NCBI RefSeq assembly: GCF_019112545.1
Contig: NW_025064904.1
Span: forward strand, 558,001-622,000
DNA from: Guyanagaster necrorhizus
Lineage: Eukaryota; Basidiomycota; Agaricomycetes; Agaricales; Physalacriaceae
Length of the DNA: 64,000 nt
Direction: 5' to 3'
Program-made: the position numbers and the translations under genes
Shown: in pieces, positions 22,553 through 33,278 of the stretch
How positions within the stretch are numbered: position 1 is the stretch's first letter
Layout: each line of letters begins with the position of its first letter
Notes under the pieces: generated by a model
What the model was told of the DNA's origin: nothing
The model's database searches: none
What the model saw: the letters and a program-made list of their open reading frames with translations, nothing else

Positions 22553-23548
22553 TTAAAAATATATAGGGTTGCGCCAACCATTATCGCAGTAGATTTCTTG
22601 CAGACTCGTTGGTACAGTGTACAACCGACGAAAAAGAGGAAGGGTAGTATAAGGTTTCTGTCGATAGTTTGCGTCACATAGATGGAGGTATCTGAGATTC
22701 GGCGTGTGAAATTTAGCCGCCAAGTACGAGAGTTCCAGCGGAATATCTCCGCCTTCAACCCGTAGGTGCAAAAAAGCTAGAGAGAGCAGAGAGATCCGAC
22801 GGCCAGGGGAAGGATTATACAATTCCGGCTGGACGAAACGGTGCGCTTTCTTGGGAAATAGAATATGCAACTCCACCAGTCGACATGAAACTCGCAAGAT
22901 CGAAGTGATTTCCTTGACAGCTTGAGGCCCCGACGTGAAGCCATGGTGTGTGTAATGTAAGGATATGAGGTTCTGAAACAATGAAGGAAGCCATGTCAGC
23001 CGAATACCATGGACTGTCGCTCGACGAAGGCGAGGTGCAACGCCAGAAAAGAGAGTAAACTCTTTGGTATCGTCATTCATGGGATACACAAGTGTCAGCT
23101 CTTCCAATGACGTCGCCTGTACCCCGCTGGCAGAGCAGCACTCTGACAAGGCAGCATTCCACAAGAAGGGGGAATAATGGTCAAAAAAAACCTCCAGAGT
23201 CCGCCATCGATGGACAAACGGCAAAATCAGGTACATCCTCCATTGTACCGAGTCGGAATCCAAGAACATGGATCCTGTTACAGGGACCAGACGCAATCTG
23301 ACGTCGAGTGAACAGGCTCTCGCTCTCCTCATTCGTTCACGCCACATCGCTTCGCGAAAGTCGATGTCGATACACCTCCACATGCGGGGTGTGCGCAGCG
23401 CGATTAACCGCCATGCAGAGCACACATGCGATACTACCACGGGTAACATGGTGTCGGACCGGGAGCCCAAGGTGAAGATGCGGGCTAGAATCTCTGCCGG
23501 AAGATGGTATATAGGATGGTCGACGGCAAATGGCGAAGCTGGAGACAA
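22553..23548 (-). CDS. F-box protein with leucine-rich C-terminal half
   Basis: An open frame of about 330 residues. The N-terminus has the mushroom-type F-box: HLPAEILARIFTLGSR, then SHVCSAWRLIALRTPRMWRC. The rest has irregular leucine-rich strand-helix units (SLEELTLVYP, LISLHYTHH, RLVELHILFP, LRYLHLCDAN) typical of substrate-binding repeats. Such proteins are adaptors for SCF ubiquitin ligases, and the family is greatly expanded in agaricomycetes. The frame begins at a TTG with no ATG immediately before the F-box, so the true start probably lies in an upstream exon (region 23560-23700) that I could not fix. The substrate is unknown. Confidence 0.62.
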   Translation of the reverse strand: MSPASPFAVDHPIYHLPAEILARIFTLGSRSDTMLPVVVSHVCSAWRLIALRTPRMWRCIDIDFREAMWRERMRRARACSLDVRLRLVPVTGSMFLDSDSVQWRMYLILPFVHRWRTLEVFFDHYSPFLWNAALSECCSASGVQATSLEELTLVYPMNDDTKEFTLFSGVAPRLRRATVHGIRLTWLPSLFQNLISLHYTHHGFTSGPQAVKEITSILRVSCRLVELHILFPKKAHRFVQPELYNPSPGRRISLLSLAFLHLRVEGGDIPLELSYLAAKFHTPNLRYLHLCDANYRQKPYTTLPLFRRLYTVPTSLQEIYCDNGWRNPIYF

Positions 23549-24249
23549 TCGACGCCTTGCCCGGATGCGGGATGATCTGCCAGGTAAACTGTTCCTCAGA
23601 TATCCTGGAGCATATAGATACCGAACAACTCACGAGGATGAGAGAATTGATTTTACCGAGTCAAATATTGATACAGAGTTCCGTTCCTTTGCTCGCGTCC
23701 TAAATATCGGTAGGCCCATGACTAGATTGGTGGGAGAAGTCAAGCCAGACGCTACGTTATATGTGGCTCGGATATATGAAACAGATATAATAACGTTCCT
23801 CGGCGAAGATCCATTGCGGCAACAAAGAGAGAACCATGGTTTCGGTTGGCCTGGACAAAAGAGCATGGTCCCCGGAATGTCGAAATGCTGGCCTATACAA
23901 TTCTGGAAAGCAGGGCTGAACAGGGGCCTCGCATGGCCTCGCATAAGGGAATTAGGAGATAAAGCGACAGCGAGAACAAGCTAACAATTAATTAGTGACA
24001 GTATTGCGCCGTACTAGCAATGGCGTCACTGGTCAGGCGTATGGTCAGGGTCGGCTGCACGAACAAGGATATTTTGTTCCAGATTCTGCGAGAGAAGCCC
24101 TTGGCTCAAATAGAAGACCTTTCAACAAACGGAGGGGAGGATGGGCAAAATTCTGCAAAAATGGGATCTATGTGGTACTACTACTGTACCGCAATAGTAG
24201 CAGATAAAGAGGAGCCACGTGCTCGTGTCTCTCCTAACGTCCGTCTATC
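23549..24249. other. Stretch upstream of the F-box and SART3 genes
   Basis: This lies between divergent genes and must include both promoters. It probably also contains a first exon of the F-box gene, but no start and splice pair could be chosen. A minus-strand frame at 23630-23944 looks partly protein-like but matches nothing I recognise. Confidence 0.35.
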
Positions 24250-27200
24250 ATGGACGATGCTCAGACTCTGGACGTGCTCGCCAACGTTCTCAACGATATA
24301 TCTGAAAAGCCTTATAATTTCTCTCTTCATGTTCAGCATATCAATCTCGCTCGCTCGCTGCAAGGCATGGAATCCGAAGTCCAGTCAGCAATCGAGATGA
24401 TGTCCAATTACTACTCAGTCGGAGGCGACCTCTGGTTGGAACTTATCGAATCCAAGAAGGCGTCTTTGGATTTGGATACCGTCGATGGTGTAGCAGAGCT
24501 CTTGGTGGTGTACGAACGTGCAGAATACGACTATACATGTGCGCGATGTTCAACTTCGCCGGTTCTTTGTGATTCACGTTTTGCAGCTATTCCTCTTCTG
24601 AAAAGTCACATAGAATTCGTCTTGGAACGATACGCACGGTACTATGGCAGCGAAGCTACAGAGCCAAAGCCTGATGCATTTGGCGAACTCTTCTCGGAAG
24701 ACTGGACCCGCACGACACTGTCCGGCATCGTAAAGAAGGGTCAGGGTCATGTAACACAGGTGCGCACTATGATAGGCTGAGTGTCTGTATGCTCCGTTCA
24801 TGCAGATACCAGAGCCATGTGTTATGGGATATGCAACGGGACTGGGAGCTTGAAGTGCTGGAGTCTACTTCAGGTTCAGATAGGTAATTGAACAAGCTTG
24901 ATTCTCACTTGGTAGCTGAACCGTATGTACTAGAATTGAAGCTGCTGAACGAGTGCAACGCTTCCTCCTTGAACGCCTCCGGCAACCTCACTCAAGCACG
25001 TCAATGCCGCCATTTTCCCTCTGTGTATATATCTAACATACGTTGGTAGACTCTGACGACACCTTTCAAATATACTCCTCGTTCACCACGAACCACAAGC
25101 CACCGCAGGAGTACGAACCGCTCCTTGTTGCTGCTACCAAAATCCGCTCACAAGCTGTTAAAACCTTTCAACGACGAGAAGCCATGGAAGCTGCATTGGT
25201 ATGTCTTCGAAAGGATCTTTAGCCAACATTGAAGCCAACATGCTACAGGTCCAATCCAATTTCTCTCTGGAGAGCTATGCAAGCTATATTGCCTATGAAA
25301 ACAGAGCTAGATATCCAGAGCTGCTAGTAATGAGTGGCCTTTATGAGCGGGCCATCGCAGAGGCTGCAAAGCGGAAGTTTGCTGGTGAGGCGGGTGCCGA
25401 CGACGCTTTGAGATCATTTTGGGTTGGTTATTGTGACGCAGTGGTATGCAAGTCACCTTTGTACTTCCTTTATTCTTTAATCTTTCACTAGAGAACACTC
25501 GGCGACGAGTCTGGAGAACTACAGGTTTTGCGAAGAGCCATCAGAAGCGCACCAGCCTCTGGGGACGTGTGGGCTCGAAATATCCGGTACTTGGTTGGTA
25601 ATAGCATTCAATCACAGTGCTGTAACTTACGCAGCTCCTGACAGGAACGTATATCTGACCCAACAGACAGTTCAAGTACAGCGGATTCCATATCTAGTGT
25701 GTTTTTATCGTCAAAAAGTCTTTCTACAGTGTGCTAAAAATAGTGCTAGAGATCTACAATTCGGCGCTAGGCACGGATCTGCTCCAGTCTGAGGTCGAAC
25801 AAATCATCCCGGTCGTGTTGGCGCGCGCAGGTTTTGAAAAACGATGGTTCGAAGCTGGATATGGCGGTTAGTAACAATTCATTCGTCTTAGGTCAGGTCT
25901 TTGATACTCTGCAGATGAGAAAACATTTGCCACGCTAATAGCGATATTGGAGAGTGGAATTGATATAGTGCGGAAAGGTAAAACAAACCACACAACGGTT
26001 TCCTCCTATTTTCTGATTAACTTTTCAGCGAACAGCAACGGCGACCAGTGGTTGCGGCTTGAAAAATATCTGTCCGAGATTGTATGCGTTTATCCATTTT
26101 CTGAGTCTTCGCTGAACAGCCATTCTTCTCTGTAGTATCGTGTCGCGGGATTGGTGGATGGCCTGATAAAGCTGTGGCAAGCGACTGCGAAACACTACAA
26201 AAGCAGTTACATGGCATGCACATTGTACACTGATGCACTCATGTGGGTATATTTCGATTGCTATCTGATAGTGACAATAACATGCATGTCAACAGAAAAA
26301 ACGACCGCGCGGATGATGCCCGCAAAGTGTTTCAGGAGATGCACAGGAAACACTTTGACTGGCCGGAAGCCATATGGGACGCTTGGGTAACGTTTGAACA
26401 TTTTCACGGAACGGTGGAAGAGATCAATGCCGCAATGGATAACATTGAAAAAATCCGACTTCAGGTAAACGCCCGACGGGCCAAAGTCAGTAATCGTTCT
26501 TGTTATATGTCTGTATGTGGCGCTGACCGGTGCGAAAGGAAGCTGAAAAGGCTTCGCGGCAATATGCACAGATGGCTGCAGATCAGTTTGTGAATGAAGT
26601 TGCGGCCATGCAGCCGCATGAGACTAGTGAGAACGCTATGAAGGTCGACTCTGTGCCGCCAGCCATGGTCGAGAGGGGTGCCAAGAGACGATCAGAAGAC
26701 GATGATGGAGGTACAGCACTCAAGAAAGCCAAGACAGGTAGTGTTACCGTTTACGAGTTGAAACACTGAAAGAGCTGATAATCACTGTAAGAGCAACACA
26801 CAGCTCCATTGAAAAGGTACGCACTAATGGATACTGACAGCCATGTCGCTGATAGGCTTCTAGGGACAGGGAAAATTGCACCGTTTTCGTTGCGGATCTT
26901 CCTCCAAATGTAAAGGAGGAGGATTTGCGTGCGCTTTTCCAAGACGTGCTTTCACTTTTTCTCAACTTCGACAAAGCATCACTGACTGAATGTTCAGTGT
27001 GGGACTATCAAAGCCATCAAAATTTCATCAATGCCAGAGGGACATGTTGCTACTGTCGAGTTTGCAGAAAGGGTAAGTGATACAGACCCTGCGGCTGGGC
27101 ATGTCTGAATTTGATCCAGGACTGCATAGCGGCAGCGTTGACGAAAGACAAGAAGCGAATCCACGAGCAAGAAATTGCTGTGCACCTTGCATGGCAGTCC

Positions 27201-28537
27201 ACCCTGTACATCACCAACTTCCCCGAAAGTGCGGACGATGCGTACATTCGAAAACTTTTTGGCGAGGTGAGTAGGCGGCTTAAAGGTGACCGCAGGATTA
27301 ATACCGTGCAGTTCGGGGTCATGTTCGATGTTCGCTGGCCGAGTAAAAAGTTCAAAAGTACCCGACGCTTCTGTTACGTTCAATATACCTCACCGGTAGT
27401 TTCCCGTCGTTCCGTATCCGTTCCCGATGCACTAATGCCCTTCTTAGGCCGCCGCCGAGGCCGCCCTTTCGCTCCACGGAAAAGAGCTTGAACCACATCA
27501 GTCGCTCAGTGTCCTGATTTCAAATCCTGAAAGGAAGAAAGACAGGACGGACCATGACGCCGATAACAAGGAGATATATGTCGCGGGGCTGAACAAGATG
27601 ACGTCTTCCGATGATCTTCGCAAACTCTTTGAACAGGCAAGTCTTGGCTATTTTGGTCGAAGATTCATCAATCTGAGTTTCTATTAAAGCATGGTAAGGT
27701 GAAGGGTATTCGAATGGCCACCGACCAAAATGGACATTGTAAAGGCTATGCTTTCGTTGAATACAAAGATGCTGTAAGTTCATCACGCAGATTGATCTTT
27801 GGAGTAGCCTTGACGCTGTTACAGGAACACGCAACCGCGGCTTTGCAATCGAACAACTTCGAACTGAAAAAGCGGCACATCGCGGTAACAATGTCTGACC
27901 CCCGGGCCAAGGCTCGTCAACGGTAAATCTTTAATGATAAGGGTTGTTTTAGAGCCGTTTAAAATAGCTAACAATCTCGTACAGAAACAAACCCGACGCG
28001 GACACGGAGTCGGGTTTAGGCAGGCGCGCTGACGTGCGAAGCCGGTCCGTACGCATCCACAACCTTCCGCAGAATACGGAAACCCAAGAAGGGCTACTAC
28101 AACAAACAATTGAAAAGATCGTTCCGGTAGTTCGCGTCGAAGTCCTTGGTGACACGCGGGAGGCTGTTGTCGAGCTCGCCACTGCTGCGGTGCCTCATCT
28201 CGTTTTCTACGCCACCCACTGATTCTGATGGTCCCTTTTTGCAAAACAGGATGCAGGAAAACTTCTCTTGAGACCCGAACCACTAGAATTCGGTGGAAAT
28301 GTGTTGAAGATTACTGAAGAAGCAATAGGTAGTAAGTCTTCGGCGCGCAACGCCGCTTCTACACCCGGTGGGATGTTTGTACCTCGGACGGCGACTTCGA
28401 GACCTAGAGCGGGTCTAGGGCATGCTAAAAAGCAGCCGACCAAGGTGGCGTCGAGCACTAGCACTACTATAAAGCCATCGGCTGCATCCGCCACAGGCAA
28501 AGGACAAGATGATTTTAGGTCAATGCTGGGAAACTAA
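24250..28537 (+). CDS. SART3: SART3/Prp24-type U4/U6 snRNP recycling factor
   Basis: A gene with many introns. The N-terminal half is a helical HAT-repeat array (YYSVGGDLWLELIE; SLESYASYIAYENRARYP; WPEAIWDAWVTFEHFHG). A basic linker (ERGAKRRSEDDDGGTALKKA) follows, then a series of RRMs: TVFVADLPPNVKEEDLRALF; STLYITNFPESADDAYIRKL; KEIYVAGLNKMTSSDDLRKL with GHCKGYAFVEYKDA; and a last, weaker one with VRIHNLPQNTETQEGLLQQ. The extreme C-terminus GQDDFRSMLGN is the short Lsm-interaction motif shared by Prp24 and SART3. The protein re-anneals U4 and U6 snRNAs after splicing. HAT repeats plus RRMs fit SART3 and fission yeast Prp24 better than the shorter budding yeast protein. Confidence 0.92.
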
Positions 28538-28735
28538 CAGTCTAAGAGAATAAACTCAAACCTTCGATTGATCCTGATATTCACTATATCTCATTGTCCT
28601 GGAAGAAGAAAGTATCTCGCTCCTTCGGGTGCACGACTATACTATTCCACTGAAGTATTCGAAGGAGGGGAGTCTCACAAACGAACATGTATAATTCTAC
28701 GGGGTACCGGTTCAAGAGGCCTAATTCCATCACTG

Positions 28736-30971
28736 TCAGGATAATTCAACCGAGTCGAAGACGACATTAGGGCCAGGGTAATCATCACCCGAGCCACCAC
28801 TGATGATAGATATGGTGCATCAGGGATGGTAAAATCGTCTGTACGAAAAGCTTGTCATTAGAATGTTCGATGTCAGGTTCTCAAGAAGTGCTCGCACAAA
28901 CTTGATTGAGTCCGCGCCAGGTCCCACGGGTGACACTGCAGAGTATAAATCGGTAATTTTACGTCAGAAACTCTTGCTTTACCCTCTCGAATTGACGGCT
29001 GTTGGGGCTATTAGCAGTCGTCAGTGTCATGCATCATAGAGGCCTACATGTTAGGTAAAGCAAACTCACCTGAAGGGGCACTTGAGGTTCAGCTATTTAC
29101 CGTAATCTGCGGTCTTCTAACTGCGAAGGCTACTGTGGTACATATGTGCAAAGTTCGCTCCCCTGATATGAAAGAAGTTAGCTTCCAATACTAATCAGAC
29201 GTTGATACACTTCTCACCAATCTCGGATGACGACGCGGTCCACTCAATGGTGGTGGGATTGTTTATCTGTCAATAAGCTCCAATCAGCATCAGACGACGA
29301 TATCACCACGTCGCATACGTCTTTGACCTGAGCCATTGGGAAATCAGACTTCGAGCTCGAACTGATAAGTGAACATCACTGGAACCCAGTCGCTCATTCT
29401 CGAATCCGACCTAGAAAATTCGTGACCTGGGAATGTAGGGTTTGCTGGAGATGATCGGCCATACTCACGGATGCATCCTTTCAATGAGATCGGCGTTCAA
29501 GGACTTGGTGAACCATTATATTTCTTCAGACTTCGAGAAGACACACATACACCGGAGGGAGTGCCATCAACGGTACCAAAGTTCCAAATGGTATCGGGGA
29601 CATCAAGGGAAGACGACAATTCCAAGGTAGCACTTGATCCAGCTTCCACAGTGACACTGGCAGTCCCGGCTGCAAGCTCCCCTTGGTCCAGAGCCGCTGT
29701 GTATGTTCCGGGTCTCATGGAATCTCGTGAAAAAGATCCACTAAACGGTGCTATTGATTAGAAGACGATGTGAGGTGACTGCCAATCCACCGAATGCTGG
29801 AGTCCAGTATTGTACATCATCGTTCTATAGGTGGCACATCAGGTCATAATTGAAAAACTGTTAATGGATCCGTACACTGAATCCAATAGTCACGTCGACA
29901 CTAGACAAGGTTTCCGAATACGTGCCAGACACGGTACAACGGTCCGAAGACGCTACGTAGCCCTCAAGACCAAGATCTTCATGAAGCTCATGTCGAAGTT
30001 GTCTGAAGGGGCTGATCCACTCATCATTACCAGGGCATATCTTGAAACGACTTTGTGAGCAGCGAATACCTCGAAATGCACGCCAAGCCCTACGGTCCGA
30101 AAAATCGGGTACGATAGCTCTCCGTTGGTTTGGAATTCGTGTAGAAATAAACTTCCTGTTGAGTGCTTCCCTGACTGTCGATACCTGAAGGACACTCAGT
30201 GACTTTCATTGGGCAAGAGAACAGACCTCGGAAGAATGGATCACCAGACGATGTCACAATGTTGCAATTGAAGAGACGCCAACGCTATCTCCGGTTACAT
30301 GAACTTGATCCTCAATGAAGCAGACCTGCAGCATCATGACGTGAACCAAATTAAATAAGTTCATTTCAAGCACACGTATGCTGGAATAAAACTTGGATCG
30401 GGTCTCCGCCCAACTCAAAGACGTCAGAACCCTCGATGGCCGTACCGCCATTTACTTCAGATTTGGTATTTCCATTCGGAAGTTCGTCCTTTGACAAACG
30501 AGCAATGAATCGCAGTTCATCGACAGAAGGCTCTACAGAGGCTTATGTTCCAATATACAGGGAGGGTATTCACACCTGACCGGACAATGTAATAATGTTT
30601 CTGTAGGAAAGTCTAGCATGGAATATTGAAGGGCAATTAAGGCGGCCTACGATTGTGTCAGTCTCGATTGTCACTACTGCGATGTCGTTGTCGACAGCTG
30701 AAGTGACCGTCGCGGACTCCAGGCCAGAACTAAGCTAGGCGAATTTTGAAGAATCTTGCAATTCCTTTCCGTTGTAGTCAAGGGAGATGATATCCCCGTT
30801 TGAAGTGTTGACTGTCAACAGGTGAATTCGGTTCTGAGGAAAATAGGAAGGACCTCTCACTTGTTGTAAGCAAGCCAGAATCGACCAGCATGTTGGAACC
30901 CGATGTTGTAACACCAAAGATGCAAAACCGGATGAAATACATCCCAACAGAATGAACGCTAGGAGCTTCAT
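28736..30971 (-). pseudogene. Decayed rhamnogalacturonan lyase (polysaccharide lyase family 4)
   Basis: Family blocks appear in the right order on one strand but in shifting frames. The order is signal peptide [167 protein letters not shown]; a stretch ending PQITVNS; and a final block with GGSGDDYPGPNVVFDSVELS before the stop at 28736. Breaks include a frameshift just after the signal peptide, a stop in the strand before EPSVDELRF, a frameshift before SKFYSS, a stop after DSVGVSSIATL, and a stop where a tryptophan is expected after PQITVNS. Intron remnants with GT and AG ends are still visible. An intact enzyme would cleave the rhamnogalacturonan I backbone of pectin. Confidence 0.9.
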
Positions 30972-31462
30972 TTCTTCAAAAATGGTATTGGAAAAGTATG
31001 GATGTCAGCATTATATATGTGAAGCGGCTGGACACCTCTGAGGGGATAAATAAACGGAAAAAGGTTAGTCGGATTATTTTCGCTAATGTTCAAAAATGTT
31101 TCCAGAGAACCCGACCAAGTGATGCGGGGGTTGCTAAACATACTGCTGTGGTGTGTGACCATTGGCTTGGCCCGTGGGCCAAGAACACTTGGAGACATAA
31201 GAATGGAATACGGGCGCCCAAGGTACCTAGGAGCAGTCCGCCTGCTGCCGCATTATGCAAAGGATTATCAACAGTGTAGTTTCGAAGACTAGTTGCACGC
31301 GATACAACGATCACGATACCGCGTTTGGATGCGTTGCAAGAACCCGATAATTAGGCGGACCAGAGGCTCGTTCCGAACGGTCCGCTGAGCCCTCACTGCA
31401 TACTTTGTACTCCATCAGTTGTCCTTATTGAATATGAACAATGTAACCCAGAGAAAAATAAT
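30972..31462. other. Gene-free stretch upstream of the lyase pseudogene
   Basis: About 490 bases between the start of the decayed lyase and the end of the GRASP gene. Short frames on both strands look like chance. It includes the former lyase promoter. Confidence 0.4.
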
Positions 31463-32932
31463 TTAATCGACACTGGTGAGACTCGCCCGTGATGCTGTCT
31501 CTATATCCTCATCGTGAGAACTCTCATATGGGCTACATTCGTACCCAACTGCAGTGGGCGCTCGGTTAAGACTATTGCCCGAGTTTATCACAGGCGTAGC
31601 CGATCTTGAATGGGAGGTGAAAGTTTGAAGAATTGCTCCAGAACCTTTTCTCGTAGATAATTTGAGCTTCGACAATGTAACATCATGATTTTGACGAATC
31701 ACCATTAATCAAGTTTCCAAAACACGGCCGCGACGCTACATGGCTAGGAGAAGTCGGAACTTGTGTAGATGGCGAAGACAGGGTGGGGGATGAGTGCTCA
31801 TGGGACATATCAGAAGAAGATTCTGGACCGGATTCCTCCAATATGGTCGGAATCGTTTTAGGAATATGGTCTTGCGAGAATTGAGTCGGGAACAGGTCTT
31901 GGCGCCACTGAGCCTGCCGAGGCTCTACCCAGCCCATATGCTGATTGGACATATAAGTCGCATCTGACTGTATATCTGCAGGAACGAACAGACTTTGATC
32001 TTCGTAGTCTTCTTGGATTTCAGGAGGTGTTGTTGCCACATGGCCGGAAGAATGCGGTGGTATTCGATGCAGAAGGCCGTAACTAGAGGTATGTTAGTCT
32101 CTAAAAATGAAAGCAACACGGCCCGAACCGACCCAAACACACAACCCAGGAGACCATCGCCACCCCAATGACGGTTAGGAACAAGAACGACTTCCCTGAG
32201 AGCACTGAACTCACGTCAGATGGAGTCGAAGATTACTAGAACGGTCACGTACTCAAAGTCGTGAGAGTATACATAGACCCGCAGAGGTTTATCAACATGC
32301 TGCAGAGAAGGAAAGCATTATTATACTGACCACACAAAGTAGAGGCAAGAGCTTACGGCTTCGACTAAATCATAAAAATCGTTTTCGGCACCAAGAACGC
32401 CTCCGGACCAGCCTGTGATATAATCGCCGTACGGGACCAAGCCGGCGCTTTCAGCAGGACTGCCTTCAAGGACATCGAGGACGTGCCAGACGTTGTCAAG
32501 GGCGAATTCAGGCTCGCATATTCGCATGCTGAGCCCGAGCAAAGAAGGCTGAATATGGGAGCTCTGAGGCTGGGACTGCTGCTGAGACCATGCACGAGAA
32601 GGAACAATAGGGACCACTGCAAGCGCAAAGTGGAAGATTAATTCGAAGATCAGAATATCCAGCGTATAGGAAGTTCACGTGCCTCGCGTTTCCTGGCCTT
32701 TGCTGTTCCAAACCAACAAGTTGAGCATCCGGCCCTCATGACTCTCCACTATTTTCTCCAGCTCTGCTACATCGATATTCTGTGCAGACAGCGAGTCACC
32801 TTCAAAGCCAACGACAAAGTCAAAGAATGGCTCAATATTCGTATGGGACGCTGGCGAAGACGGGGTGACGCGAAGAACGTGGAGAGCACGAGATGGGGCG
32901 TGGCTCTGAGAAGTCGACTGTCCCGCTCCCAT
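31463..32932 (-). CDS. GRH1: GRASP55/65-family Golgi reassembly stacking protein
   Basis: The start is the ATG at 32932, giving MGAGQSTS with a glycine at position 2 suited to N-myristoylation. Two PDZ-like GRASP domains follow: LHVLRVTPSSPASHTNIEPF with FDFVVGFEGDSL, then VVPIVPSRAWS, LLGLSMRICEPEFA, WHVLDVLEGSPAESAGL and YITGWSGGVL. After the segment HWGGDGLLGCVFGFGLLHRI, which is highly conserved in the family, comes a Ser/Pro-rich C-terminal tail. GRASP proteins act in ER-Golgi traffic and in unconventional secretion. The first intron appears to use a GC donor (joining ETR to VVPIVPSR). The last intron, near 31700, is less certain. Confidence 0.93.
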
Positions 32933-33278
32933 GTCGTTGCAGGCTCCCAATCAGAATCCAGCAACGAGACGAGAATAAGGGCGATGAAAAGAAATTGTCC
33001 GAAATTAATGTCTACGTCGTGGTAGTATTATTACTGGTAATAGTCTATGTACATAAGCGTGACAGAAATCACATGACGTCACTGTCACATTACTCGAAAA
33101 TTTCCAGTGCTGGACGTCGACGTTCCCGGTGTACAAGTCGAGATTACTGGCATCGCTGAAGCAGGAATACTGTGCTTTTTCGTGCCTTCCGCGCTTGTTT
33201 TGACTGGGATTGCGGCATGCAGTGAGTTGCAGTCCTATTCCTATTCAATGAGTCAACTGGAACACTGTTAGGTGACTT
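32933..33278. promoter_or_regulatory. Shared upstream region of divergent GRASP and PPR-like genes
   Basis: The two genes start 346 bases apart and point away from each other, so this stretch must hold both promoters. No specific element was recognised. Confidence 0.45.

Noticed and set aside
23268..23984. 238-codon plus-strand frame opposite the F-box gene
   Set aside because: It lies mostly antisense to a recognisable F-box protein, has no motif, and its composition follows from the opposite strand.
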